Shown: positions 1 through 11,920 of the stretch, piece by piece | Layout: each line of letters begins with the position of its first letter | How positions within the stretch are numbered: the first letter of the stretch is position 1 | Assembly (NCBI RefSeq): GCF_035046485.1 | Contig: NC_085137.1 | Span: forward strand, 441,754,334-441,818,333 | Direction of reading: 5' to 3' | DNA from: Aedes albopictus | Lineage: Eukaryota; Arthropoda; Insecta; Diptera; Culicidae | DNA: 64,000 bases | The notes under the pieces: generated by a model | Databases searched by the model: none | The model's input: only the letters and a program-made list of their open reading frames with translations | Told to the model about the DNA's origin: nothing | Program-made: the position numbers and the translations under genes

Positions 1-800
1 TTCATGTTTTTAGTATTTGCTATTCAGCTTTAATATTTTGTTAACGCGAAATGACACACAGTGTCGTAAAATCGTGAAGCATGCATGTTGTAAGCATGAA
101 TATAATTAATGCTTATGTTCGTAATTCATGACTCTAGATATTGCAACAATATATAAACATTATTTGAATCGGGCATTTCTTTTTCAATTTTCGATGGTCA
201 CACTAACCAAACCAAGTGAAGGATGACAGATTTATTGGACGTTCCTTAGTATAAAGCACGATGTCAGTACCGGAGCATTGCATGTCCTTTCTTCATCGAG
301 GCACATTGTGTGGACCATGAACTACACCGCACTTTGACAAAGAGGAGCAACACAAGCAACACCCTACAAAACCAATTAATGTCCGAGTCATGTAGTCTGC
401 TGAACTCCTTAGGGGTCCGAATCCCGTGGTCACTAATAGAAGTATTTGTCCATCAGCAGCATAATATCCAACGCAAATTCAGGAGCCTCACGGTCTTCAA
501 GGTTATATCTAAACCAACATGTGAAAATGACGGAATAACCATTGCAGGCCTCAGCTTCTTCCGACTGTCCTAGGCGTATTTCAATTTATTTATGAAAACT
601 TGTTGCGTTATCAGATAGATGAGAGTTTACTGATAAAAGGAGTTACTGATGGAAGATTTCATGAAAGATTGGATATACGCTTAGGGGGTATTATGAAGTT
701 ATATGACTTGGAGTCATGTTCCCAGGCATCAGAGTCATGACTTCATGAAATCATAACCTCGTGTCATGATGAAATCACTGAGCGTCGTATGTTATTTCCT
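1..800. other. No recognised gene
   Basis: AT-rich DNA. ATGACTTCATGA-like segments cluster at 690-775 and recur at 1060-1078 and 17480-17690, hinting at a shared but unbounded repeat. Confidence 0.35.
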
Positions 801-945
801 TAAGACTTTTTTCGGCCATCTCAAACCCTTCTCTCCCGTCGTAGACTTTTGTTCATTTAAAACTTTCGAAATTTGTATAGAGCGTAGACTTTGGCCAGAC
901 CCCTCCCTGCACCATAAGAGGCTACGTAATTTATGGACAGGCCCT
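801..945. mobile_element. MITE of the CCATAAATTACGTAG family, left end lost
   Basis: CGTAGACTTTTGTTCAT, CGTAGACTTTGGCCAGA and CTACGTAATTTATGGACAGG match the reverse complement of 32462-32630. The left TIR is missing. Confidence 0.75.
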
Positions 946-2815
946 AAACGAGAAAACCTTCGGATACCCTTCATGAAAAAGATTTTCACGATAACCATCG
1001 TTTAGGTCATGATTGCGTTGATAATAGCATAATAGCAGATTATTAGATAACCATCGTTTAGGTCATGATTTCATGACTTGTAGTGGTATGGTTTATGGTT
1101 TCGTTATTTTTTTTTATCGTGCATTCGACAACGAGATTAGCCCATGCATACGTGGGCGCTCGCTTTCTTTTTTTTTTTCGAAATGCGTTTGTGTAACAAG
1201 AAAAGCCTTGTCGTATAAATGTATAACTCCTGCTGAAAAAATCTTAATTTTGCAACTTGTGTCATAATTAAATACCTATTTCATGACATTTCCTATCCCT
1301 GTCTATGATGTTTGAATATTTAAATCAGTTCAAAGTTTTCTAGCTCGATTTCCTATGGATGTATTTATTTCGTCCTAACAAAAATACATCATTTTTTAAC
1401 ATAATTACATTTAACAAACAAAACAACCCCGCATAAACACCAAATTTCGTGGATCTTAATCTATAATAGGCACGACGATTCTAATTTCCATTACGAAAAG
1501 TAGTTGGATCGTCCAGGACTCAAATGTCTTCATGTGGATACGCCCTGTGCATAAAAAAATGATTCCTCGAAGTTTTCAGAAAAAATGTCTTCTATATGTG
1601 TTACTACAGTGGAGACAGTTTTTCGGTTCGCGCCATCGTTCGCTATTTATATATAAAACCAACAAAATTTAGAAACACAGTCATCGAATGTTACGAATCA
1701 CATCGTTCGGACCCACAGCAAAAGTTAACCTTCATCCCGAGTCACTTAAAACGTCCCACGTTCTGAGAAATTCGACCCCTACCAAAAGCTCTTCCATAGC
1801 CAAAAACTTCCTAAAGTGTCCGAACCACAGCGATCAAAATTCGATTAACTGGTCGACCCACACAAAAGAGCGCCAAATTTACCCAAACGTATGGGCCTGC
1901 TCGGGTTGCCTGCTACATGCATGCATGGGTTCCATCCTAATGATCGGCACGCAAAGCAGACAAGCGACAATAACGACGACGACCGACGAAAACGATACCT
2001 TCCAGCCAGCAGAGTCAGCACTAAAGCAGAGAGCGAAAGAGCCGGATAGCCCAAATCGGGGGGGAAATGACACATAATTAAATCAAAACTAGCGGTACTG
2101 TCACAGAGAGCTAGAGCCAGAGCAGTTCCGTCCTGTCCTCAACCTTCTTACCAGCGGCGGCGGCGGCGGTGGTTGGTCCGATCGGGTTTACCTTTTGGTC
2201 GACCAAGTTCGAGCGTTGTTGGTTGCGTTGAGTCAGCACAGCAGTATCGGAGAACCCGCGCCCAAGAGACCGGGTAGAGTAGACAGACAGACAGGGCCTA
2301 GGTATTTGTGTGACCTCTTTTTTACCACTCTTTGGGTCTCTTCATTCGCTTGGTTTGTTGGTTGGTTGGGACCTACCAGTACTTGTCCGCAGCGAATGCT
2401 TGAGCCCCACTCGTAGTGTTACCATTTACCAAGTTGCACGCTGTTTGTGGTTTGGTTGCTGCTGCTCTCGCTCTTGAGCGGGCAAAAATTCCTCAGACAC
2501 ACAGTGGTTCAAATATGAAAATATCCTGTCAGAAATCCTTGTCATTGTATTCACAATATCAAATTTCTCATTAATAAAGTCGCTTGAGAATATCTTTCAA
2601 GGCCTTACAAACCAAAATTGTTGAAATGCTTCTAGCACAAAAAATATCAGCAAAATAAATTGCTGAATTTCAGCACCATTTTTGCTGAATTTCAGCACAA
2701 CATTGCTGATCAACTCTCAAAATTACTGAATGGTTTAGCCAGATAAAAAATAATTACTGATACTTAGTAATTCATATTGCTTAATGCAATTGCAATTAGC
2801 AAAGTTTGCTGAATA
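946..2815. other. No recognised gene
   Basis: A 25-bp direct repeat (990-1014 and 1046-1070) is the clearest structure. 1690-2480 is GC-richer, with a 129-codon frame (1688-2077) that shows no domain. TGCTGAATTTCAGCA-type short palindromic repeats crowd 2640-2720. Confidence 0.35.
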
Positions 2816-2994
2816 GGGAACGTCCATAAATTACGTCACGCTTTTAGGGGGGAGGGGGGGGGGGGTTCAGCAAAGTGTGACAACACATACAAAAATGTCA
2901 GAGGTCTCCTACAAAAAGTGTGACATAGGGGGGAGGGGGGGGGGGGGGGTTGAAAATGGACAATTTTTGCGTGACGTAATTAATGGACGTTCCC
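2816..2994. mobile_element. MITE GGGAACGTCCATAAATTACG with ATA TSD
   Basis: The ends GGGAACGTCCATAAATTACG and (inverted) GGGAACGTCCATTAATTACG are flanked by ATA at 2813-2815 and 2995-2997. It contains two G-rich runs (2847-2866, 2928-2949). Confidence 0.88.
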
Positions 2995-2997
2995 ATA

Positions 2998-4259
2998 CCA
3001 AACCAGCAAAAAGAATTTGCAGTGTAGAAAACTCAAGATCTTCATGCGCAGAGATTGCGACAATATTTTTACTTCTTTGAAAATGTATTGTTGATTTTCG
3101 CCGTAAAACACTTCTTATATGTTCAGTCCGGACCTCTGTGCAATAATTTCTTTTGTGCATCGACGACGACGTAGGGAATCCCATTCAATTCGTGCTGAAT
3201 GAAGCGAACGGGAGGTCTCTTTCTCCGGGTAGGGCTATTGTTTTCCCGGATTTATTGTCAGTGCTGCACCAGGACGGAAACGATACCGGCGGCGTCGTTG
3301 CCGTTGTCGTCGCTGCGGTCGTTCGTCACCAGGGCTTCTTCCTAGCCGCCGCCTAACCGCACTATCACCACTTCTTGGTTGGTACTCCAGCTCTTGTTTT
3401 GGGAACGAATGCGTGGGGGTTTTTAAAATTTTTTTCTCACCTCACGCGAAAGTTTTTCAACGATGGACAATGATGATGCGAACGATGCGATGCGATGTGT
3501 AGTGTGCTCATGAAATGTTGGAATCCGAAATGGAAAGTTGTAAACAACGGGTTGATATCCGCGAAGCACCATCGGTAGCGCGGCTACATATTTACAGCAC
3601 AGAAACCAGCGCAGACACAACTCATCCATCGTTCATCGTCCCAGTTTTACGCCGCATGGCTTTTCGTGTTTGATCTATCGCTGGAAGCGGTCGGTGTTTG
3701 GCGTTATCTCTGTTCGTACAATATGAGCGAGCAGTGATAATAGGAGAGCTGAGGGCTACGCATTGTATGAAAAAAAAAAAATACAATTCTCATATTTTTG
3801 GATATAAGTTCCATGTATTTAGTGGTTTAGCAACAAGATATAATTTTAATATTCCTTGACGTTAATTCATGTCCCACATATAATATCCATGAATATTTTT
3901 TATTCATACGCAAATAAATACTCCGTGAACCGTTGCAAAAAAAAATGGTTATGCATCATTGAAATAACTAAAACGGTTGGTATGATACGATCATATAGCG
4001 CCACCCGGATTTTTTATGTGTTTGACATAACTCTACTGCTGTCACAATGTTAAAGCTCATATACAACAGGTGTCTTCTTTGTTTTGATGTGGCAACTTCC
4101 AGAACAAGTTAGCTTTAATGATTCATTAGTTTTAATGACAGTACATACTCCAGAGAAACTAACAAAACACTTTACAATTTGGATTAAATATGCCTTTTTG
4201 TAAGGGCAAAGTTATATATAAATAGCTTTTCAGCCAAAAAGTTTGTTTTGTATACATAT
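2998..4259. other. No recognised gene
   Basis: A GC-rich CG-trinucleotide patch lies at 3280-3350. Short open frames have no recognised features. Confidence 0.35.
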
Positions 4260-5721
4260 ACCAACGTATCATGCACGAAAGCCCTCCCCCTGGATATTCG
4301 ATCTTGACGCGATGGGAGGGCTTAACCCATTAGCACTTTGGCGCCAGTTTATTCACCACCACCGGTTGAACTTTGAGCTAGATATATCTGGTTTACGAGT
4401 TGAGCGCAAGTGAAGGAATCGGCCGTAAGTGCTAATGGGAACCAAAGGAGTATCCGTTGTGCATATATCACAAGTCAAAGACAAGTTATAATTCAGTTTG
4501 CATAGACCTAATCTTTGCATTCTTTGATGTTTCTCAAATTTAATTTAACAATAGTTGTTAAATTTAACGTAACGTAAGAGTGGGTAGGGGAGGTCTCTGC
4601 GTTACACTCATCATTCATCACTTGAATTCGTTAGTACACAGGACAGGGGACGCTAAGATAAGTTGACTTACAGCCTTACAGATTAGATTCATTACAATTA
4701 GAAAATTATGGACTGATTAGGTCAAGATAAAACTGTTGATTTTAGGAGTTTATATTTGTATTTCTTATTTTTATAGGTTTTGTAGGGATGAATATATAAA
4801 AGTTGTCAAATTATCATTATCATTTTTATTTTTGACAAAAATCAGTTGACTGCACTTTTTTGTTTTTTTTTTTTTTATCTTAGACGGTATTATTTCACTG
4901 ACCAAAAAAGCAGGAATTTAGTTACATGTTTCTTTGGAACTTAGGACGGTTGACAATGTAAAGGGTTACTTTGGACTGATATGATCACAGATATGCAGAA
5001 GACGACTAGCGAAATTAAAAACACAATTTGATACATTATAGACTATATTTTGACATATAGGGTTTGACTAATTTCTTTACAACATCGAATGGAAGCTTAA
5101 AAAGTGTTATCTAACACTAATATGAGAATTATTTGGGGATGATGCTGATGCTGTCAATGACTAACATCGGTTATTGATACTATTGGTAATCAGCTTGAAA
5201 TAATATTATAAAATAACTAAGGATATTATCTGATTATTGTTTGGGGAAGCTCTCAGAAAAACTAGTTGCCCATATCGGCTAAAAACGCTAGCTCTGGTAG
5301 CTGTTTTCGAATAATTTTCAGAAATATAAAATCTTTAAAAATTAGCTACGACACATTTTTTTTGCATATTTTTAAGAATAGTACTCTGAAGGCGTTATCA
5401 TAGACAGCCTTTTTTCTCTCAGAATGTTGTCCAGTGACCTCGGAGATTTTCGATTATCGAAATATTGTTCAATTATCAAATCATCTTTGGAGCTTCCATT
5501 CGATCAAAATACTAGTGCGATGAGAAAAGTTAAAAACAGTATTTTTAAAAACTACTACGGCCCAATGCTAATTACTACACACTTTGCTCAAGTTGACGAC
5601 ATCGTCTAGTCCATCGTGAGTATTGGTCCTAGTAGAGGGAAAGTTGGGAAAGGGTCCAGGCTTTGCTATTATCTGTCCTGCAGCTCCACCTGGTCAAAAA
5701 CCAACGTATCATGCACGAAAG
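4260..5721. repeat. 22-bp direct repeat bracketing 1.4 kb
   Basis: ACCAACGTATCATGCACGAA plus AG occurs at 4260-4281 and 5700-5721 with no mismatch. The 1418 bp between holds a small TIR element, a T-rich run at about 4861-4876 and no coding signal. Confidence 0.75.
4326..4439. mobile_element. Small TIR element CCCATTAGCACTT
   Basis: CCCATTAGCACTT and AAGTGCTAATGGG form the ends of a 114-bp unit. No clear TSD. Confidence 0.65.
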
Positions 5722-5799
5722 TACTTAACATAGGGGATGTCAAGAAATCTCTCTTTATTTAACAGTCTGCCGCGGCAATCGTAATCATGACTTCCTTAT

Positions 5800-6125
5800 C
5801 CTTTCTTACTTTGGCCTGCAGCCTGATGTAACATGTGCCATTGTGAGCTAAAACACTTACTTGATTTTTGATGGGCTACAACTCGTAGCGGTGATTCTAT
5901 GCCGAATGAAGGTTCCGCCTCCACTGACTGGTCTCGGCCCTGGGCCAATCGCTTCCAGTCGCTCTGAACGTTTAAGTCCTTAGATCCTCCTTAACTGCAA
6001 AAAGACAACGTGTGCGCGGCCTTCCACGCACCCTACGGGACTTCAGCTGGTTTCGCAGACCGAACTTGCAGTCGCAACCTGTCTTACCACCTCGCGGGTA
6101 ACATCATTATCGCATGTCACTAGAG
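5800..6125 (-). pseudogene. Probable RTE 3' fragment
   Basis: The GC-richer block with CTGGGCCAATCGCTTCCAGT and CGGCCTTCCACGCACC resembles 3' ORF sequence of Aedes RTE elements as I remember them. No long frame remains. It may belong to the same insertion as 7133-8615. Confidence 0.4.
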
Positions 6126-6289
6126 TACCAACACTGTACGAACACAATCTGTAAATTTATGACAAACTGAATGTAACAAATTGACCTCTATCGTGTTCGA
6201 CATAAATTTATGTGTAATCTTAAAACTACACTGCTGATTGATGAGGAAAGTTCTAATTATAGCAACGACATTTCAGAGAATCTTAAAAA

Positions 6290-6625
6290 ATCTCAACACG
6301 AGAATCGAACTAAGATCTTTCGAGTGAGAGTCCACGCCTAACCCCTCTAGGCTGTCTCACCAGGCTGAAGTGACGACAATCGAAGACAAACATGTTCCAC
6401 CATAAACGAACAAACTGTTGTACTGCTTCGGCCTCAGAGAGAGAGAGCCGTTCCCGCAGCGAGGCAGACGAAAAAAACATTCCGATTGGCTGACGACTGA
6501 GCGTGACTGTCCTCGTTTACGTTACTGCATGTTAATTTCAAGCGAAGATGTCTCAAAATCTGTAAACAATATGCACGATTGGCTGATTACTGAGCGAACT
6601 GCATCATCTCTCGTCAAATGACCAC
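6290..6625 (-). repeat. Dispersed repeat with embedded tRNA-like segment (copy 1)
   Basis: GAGAATCGAACTAAGATCTT (inverted B box), CCACCATAAACGAAC and GACTGAGCGTGACTGTCCTC parallel 46540-46860. Confidence 0.5.
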
Positions 6626-7052
6626 CATCTAGCATCACTTCGCGACCACTACCACGGCCGGACCTATGTTTTTTTTATTCTTCAAGTTGAAGACTTCAAC
6701 CATTCAACCTAATTAACAGCTCTTTTGTCCACTAGGGTACTGTTTGATCGATTCCAATTGGCGGCTGCACTTACACTTTTTACAGCGCCTAAATGTAATC
6801 TATTCTAGCTCTACTATATCGAACTGGTTGCCGTTGCGCTGCTGTCACTTTTCTACCATGTCCATGGATAGAATGATGAGCACGAGGATGTTGGATGTGT
6901 GGCTCTTGTTGCTTTTCAAGTTCGATTGGGGGTCCATCATGAGCTGCCGTTAGCCGATATCCAAGTTTCCGGGACCGTTAGAGCATTTGCTCAGATGAAG
7001 GTCAGGTGTCAACTCTCGGGGGGAAGAGCAACTGACGAAAAATTGCAAGTGC

Positions 7053-7122
7053 CGGGGCTGGGATCGATCCCATGACCATCCTCTTATGCAGTGAACGTGT
7101 AGCCACTACACTACGGGCCCCG
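7053..7122 (-). repeat. tRNA-like SINE head
   Basis: The minus strand has GTAGTGTAGTGGCTACACG (A box) and GGGATCGATCCCA (B box), with GGGGC/GCCCC able to pair at the ends. The body continues left into CAGTTGCTCTTCCCC. Confidence 0.6.
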
Positions 7123-7132
7123 GCTGGACCGA

Positions 7133-8615
7133 TGCTAACCAGTAGCAATATTGTACTTGGTCTTTGTGTTGTTAATCACTAGTCCAATCCTCACAATCCT
7201 GGTATTCGCCGGCGAAGGACTTCTCAATCGACCTCAGCATGTGAAACAGAATTCCGGACATGATTTCGGCAAAAATGTTGAACGCTGAATTGAGCGGTGT
7301 TATTCCTCAGTAATCCGCACACTCCAGTCGATGCCCTCTCTTGTCAAACGAGACCATCAAACCAACTAGCAGACAGTTCTTCCTCTTCCCAAATCATCAA
7401 TATAATACAGTGTAAGAGTTGATACAGCTGCTCACTACCGTGCTTGAGAAGCTCGACCGGGAGTTCGTCCTTCCCAGCATCCTTGTTGTTTTTCAGTCCT
7501 TCAATGGCTGTCTTGATCTCGTCTAGCGTTGGAGGCTCCACAGCTTGTCCGCCGTCGTCGATTCGAATTTTGTCTGTTGCTCTTCAACCGTTCAACAATA
7601 CCTCAAAGTGCTCTCTCCACCTGGCAGCCACCATTGTTTGTCTGTCAGCAAGTTTCCATCACAGTCGTTGCACATGACGGGAGAAGGCACTGTTATTCTC
7701 CGCACATCATTGTCAGTTTCGAGAAATTCCCGCATATTAATATGTTGTATACTTTTTTGCGCCTCAGTTATCACATTTTACACATGCTCTTTTTTCTTTT
7801 TGTAGGTATTTTGCGGGGCACTTCTCCTCGAACTACCCCTTCCTATGTCGTCTTTGAGCACTGAGCAGTGCCTAACACCTCCCGTACTGCCGTACTCATC
7901 GCTCCGTGGATATACTCCCACAGAGTGTTGAGATTATCGCTCTCGTTGATTTCACTTAACCGCTCGTCCAGCTTCCGGTGATAGTCAGCTACTGCGCCAT
8001 CTGCTGAAATCGCTGGATGTTGAAACTCATCGTTCGCTGGTTCCTTGACCTCGACACGGTTGATAATCGAGCTCGAATCCTACTAACTACGAGATAGTGA
8101 TCTGAGTCGATGTTGGGACCCCTAAAAGTTCTAACATCATTGGCGTCCGAGAACTGTTGACTATCTAGCAGCACGTGGTCGATTTCGTTGCAAACCTCGC
8201 CGTTAAGGTGTCTCTAGGTGTGCTTGCGGATAACCTTGCGTGCAAAGTAGGTGTTACTAATGGCCATCCCCCTAGCAGCAGCAGAGTTAACTAATCTCAG
8301 GCCGTTGTCGTTAGTGACGGAGTGAAGGCTCTCCGTATCGATGATGATTGGACGGAAAAAGTCGATCTCTTCCGATCTGCGCGTTGGCGTCACCGAATTC
8401 GCCTCGAATCCTTAATACGCAGATCGATCCGCTTCTTGATCGGCTTCCACCTCATATCTCGCTTCATCTGTTTCCCGATCACTATGAATCTGACCCCATG
8501 TTCTGCCTTATCTCAACCGCTGTGGTTATGATGTTATATTTGGATGATGTGTTAGCGACGGGGTCCGCCGTCCTGAACTCACGTTCACCAGATTTGGGCC
8601 ATCGCATTTCCTGAA
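7133..8615 (-). pseudogene. RTE-type retroposon fragment (endonuclease and RT linker)
   Basis: The minus strand reads VRTFRGPNIDSDHYLVVSRI at about 8125-8060 (endonuclease C-terminus) and PTLDEIKTAIEGLKNNKDAG with DELPVELLKHG at about 7535-7430 (RT N-terminal linker). Stops and shifts occur between. It is a dead RTE, probably a different family from the 32-37 kb copy. Confidence 0.8.
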
Positions 8616-10486
8616 CTGGGGGCTGGTAGCAAGTCACTTTTTAGTGATGTAGTCACTTTTTTTGTGGTTGGTCACTAAAGTCACTATTTTCATCTAAAAA
8701 GACCATTTTTATTTTTTTTGGGAAATTGTAAAAATTTGGTTTGGAAACCAGTCGTTTCTTTCATTAGCTCATGAGCACGCAAGCAAAAAAAAAGGTTGAC
8801 TAGTGTTCTTCAATCGCATCTCTGCCCTCGAGCTTGAACAAAGTGTGAAATTTTTTCTACGCGTCGGTGAGAGTACAGGCCCAATAGCGAGTCGCTATTT
8901 AGTGACTTGGTTGCTATTTTATGTCCCTAAATAAAATTACAACTTATCCCAGAATGTCCGTAACTGTTATGAAAATTTCACCAAAAACTCTCCAAAAATA
9001 GGAATTCTATTACAATTTTATTGGGTTCTCAAAATATTCATTGTTTTATCCTTGTAATCCTTAAGAAATTTTCCAAGAGGTATGTGGAGAAATATTTCAG
9101 GAATTTCATCAAAATTCCTGAATTACTTTCGTTATTTGTTTCTATGTATATATTTTTTTAATTTTGAGAGGATTCTTGCAAAAATATTCAAGAAATCATA
9201 TTTGAGAAATTCTCACTCAAATTTATTCACACATTTTTAAGCATTTGTCTATCCATGTTTTCCAACAAGTTTTCCAAAAGTTCCATAAGAAATTCCGCAT
9301 TCGATGCACTGTCACAAAGTATGAAGATAATTTTTTTTCTTGGCCGAATTTTCTGTAGAAATTTTAGCAAATATCACTCAAAAATGTTCTCCTTAGGTCG
9401 GACTACAAGTACGAAGGAAATACTCGCAATTATGTTCATAGAAACCTATTCAGAAATTGTGGAGCCTCGTAGCCGTGTGGTTAGGGTCACCATGCTTCTA
9501 ATTGGCTTCTTTAGCGGTGTTGAGATAATTCCATATTCTGAATCTGCATGCGAAACTGAGCCGAAATCCAAATTTTCATGAATTTTGGTGCCCGGGAACC
9601 TATTTAAAAATCAATTTGAAGTTTGTATGGGAGCGATTTGTCGAATCACCCCTCGTCGCATTTAGTACTGGGTGGAGCTGTCAAACAGTTACCCAGCTGT
9701 CAAAAGGTGATTTCGAAAAATCTCTTTGAAATTGATTTTAGGTACCAAAATAAAGCTCTAAAAATCTGAAAAAAATCCTAGTGGCTCAGAAAAAGGTGCT
9801 CTTTCGTATAAAATCAAAAAATCGATACATTTTTCTTAATTTAAAAACCCAATTGCTATATGCTATGAGGTGAGGGTTCGCTTCCCACTCCAGGCGATGA
9901 AGTTTCTTTCGAGAATAGTTCTTCTCCGTATTCACTGGTGCATGATCCGTGTGTCCGTTATCTAGTGTTAAGATTCGTTCAGTCTGGACAGTTGTAGTCC
10001 GTGTCTTTTTGAAACTATCTAGAATCTTGTACAATAAACTCCTGTGTGTTTTTCTTAATTCAGATAAAATCGCATTATTTTCAACCTGGACATCCGTCAA
10101 CACTTTTTTTAGAAACTTCATCAAGAATTTTCCCAAAAATTCCATCAATGTTTCCTAAAGGGTTTCTATCGGAACCGACTAAAGAATTATTGTTGGCACA
10201 TTCATTTACATTTATGCCATGCCCATCTGGTTCTGCACAATATATGCTAGAAATTGTAGTTACATGCAGCATTGTACAACTTTAGGTATGAAACATGATA
10301 GTTTTTCTTGAAAATTTAAACTATGCGGTACCCCAGGGTTTTCTGAATTAAATTCGTTCTACAATGTTTACAAGTCACTATTAAGCCACTTTTTTAGATA
10401 TCTGTAAGTCACTATTTGGTTACTATTTTTGAGAGTTTGGTCACTAAAATAACTATTTCGACCATCATTTCTTGCTACCAACCCAG
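8616..10486. mobile_element. TIR element CTGGG...TGGTAGCAAG with AGTCACT/AGTGAC clusters
   Basis: Left CTGGGGGCTGGTAGCAAG and the inverted right end CTGGGTTGGTAGCAAG mark about 1.87 kb. AGTCACT, AGTGACT and TTGGTCACTA recur within 320 bp of each end. A split tRNA-like unit (A box about 9470, B box about 9870) lies inside. No transposase. Confidence 0.7.
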
Positions 10487-10707
10487 CTGAGCCACGCACA
10501 CACCAATTTTGCCACCCTTATTAGTTGATATGAACCACTTTCGATATGAAACGCATTTTGAGCATTAGCATGAGCATGATTGACCGATTAAGCTCAAACT
10601 GTCTAAGGCGAGGTAGGGTATTAGTGGGATAATTCACAATATTTATAATTCACAAATATGTTTACAGAAACACAATAACTAATCTTCGAAGGAATGTAAT
10701 CAGTTTT

Positions 10708-10772
10708 GTACCTTTTAATTTCGCCCTTTTTTGTTTATCTTTTGACAGAAACGCGTATTTCGACTACCACTC
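10708..10772 (+). repeat. Dispersed repeat shared with 52824-52891
   Basis: GTACCTTTTAATTTCGCCCT and GCGTATTTCGACTACCACT match the inverted copy at 52 kb. Confidence 0.6.
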
Positions 10773-10966
10773 AAATAATCAAGTTTCTTCGTTTAACATA
10801 CATCTATTTTGGTAACTAATACAGTTTTTGTTAAATTCGAGATAATATCGCCAGACCTACAGAATACGCCTCCAAGTATACAATTGCACAGTATTCCTAT
10901 GTATAGTTTACCAAATAATCAAAATATATTACCAGCAGAAAACTTGTAATATATTTCGGACACCAC

Positions 10967-11275
10967 CTATTTTGAGCGTTCCAGATTAAGAGATTGGCTG
11001 CCTAATGATTTATTGATCATTTCTTTCTGCAATAAGGCTTCCAAATTTCTTACAATTAATATTTCAACGATTTTAATGTGCATATTGTAGTCGAAGTGCA
11101 AGTCGTTTTCTTTGCTGCCATTGCATGAATTTGTATATTGTGAGGCAAGCACAATGATAATCAATGCCAAGGGAGTCGAGAAAATTTTCACGACCGGAAC
11201 GCGAATCGAACCCGCCGTCTCCGGATTGGCGATCCAAAGCCTTAAACACTAGGCTAAAACTGTAGACCCTATAAG
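10967..11275 (-). mobile_element. tRNA-derived SINE (third type)
   Basis: The minus-strand head shows TTTTAGCCTAGTGTTTAAGG (A box) and GGGTTCGATTCGCG (B box). The body has TTGGCATTGATTATCATTGT and GCTTGCCTCACAATATAC, the same layout as the Feilai-like body but diverged. The 74-codon frame within it is not a gene. Confidence 0.7.
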
Positions 11276-11460
11276 GTTGGTTTTTATATACAGGGTGTTA
11301 GATTCCTGAGTGCAAACTTTTTGAAGGAAGATAGAGGATCATAAATGCTAAAAAAAAAAAAAAAAATTTTTTAATTCTTCAATCACAACAAACACATTCA
11401 ATTTTCAACAAGTTTTGTTATGTCATTCATATTTCTTAGTTGTGGCTAAAATTCATTAGG

Positions 11461-11920
11461 TAGGAAACCGAGCCACTTGGCAGTGGCTTCTATTTTGGGC
11501 ACTTTCCATTATAACTCGGTCCATTTTGAACCAATTGACACAATTTTTGGAACGCGGTGAGATAGGTTTGGTATCTAGCCGTGTACAAAATTTCAAAATT
11601 GTACAATTCAAGACCAACAATTGAAAAGGCCACATCAACATTGCGTAAACAAAAACGTTTCTGTCGACTTAGGGCCTTCTGGGATCCGCCCACGCATTTC
11701 ACCACCATTAACATAAAACTTGATGTTTGCGCTTTCTGTTAGTGGTGGTGGGGTGTGTGGGTGGAGTTCAAAAGGCCTCAAGTCGATAGAAACATGTTTG
11801 TTTACAAAATGTTGTTGTGGCCTTTTCAACTGTTGGTCTTGAATTGTAGTTCAAAACTGACTGAGTTATAGCGTAAAAGTGTGCAAAATAGAAGCACCGC
11901 ACACGTGGCTCGGTACCCTA
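11461..11920. mobile_element. Foldback element TAGG(A/G)(A/T)ACCGAGCCAC
   Basis: The outer ends TAGGAAACCGAGCCACTTGG and (inverted) TAGGGTACCGAGCCACGTGT continue through CTTCTATTTTG and a TATAACTC block. A second foldback (11604-11846) forms its centre. Confidence 0.8.
11604..11846. repeat. Inner foldback (AAGACCAACAATTGAAAAGG)
   Basis: CAATTCAAGACCAACAATTG is matched inverted by CAACTGTTGGTCTTGAATTG. The arms share TGTTTGTTTAC and GTGGTGGTG-type segments with 31832-32069. Confidence 0.8.

Noticed and set aside
1645..2077. TATATATAAAA box at 1648-1658 driving the 129-codon frame at 1688
   Set aside because: The initiator match is poor, the ATG would be only a few bases from the start site, and the protein shows no features.
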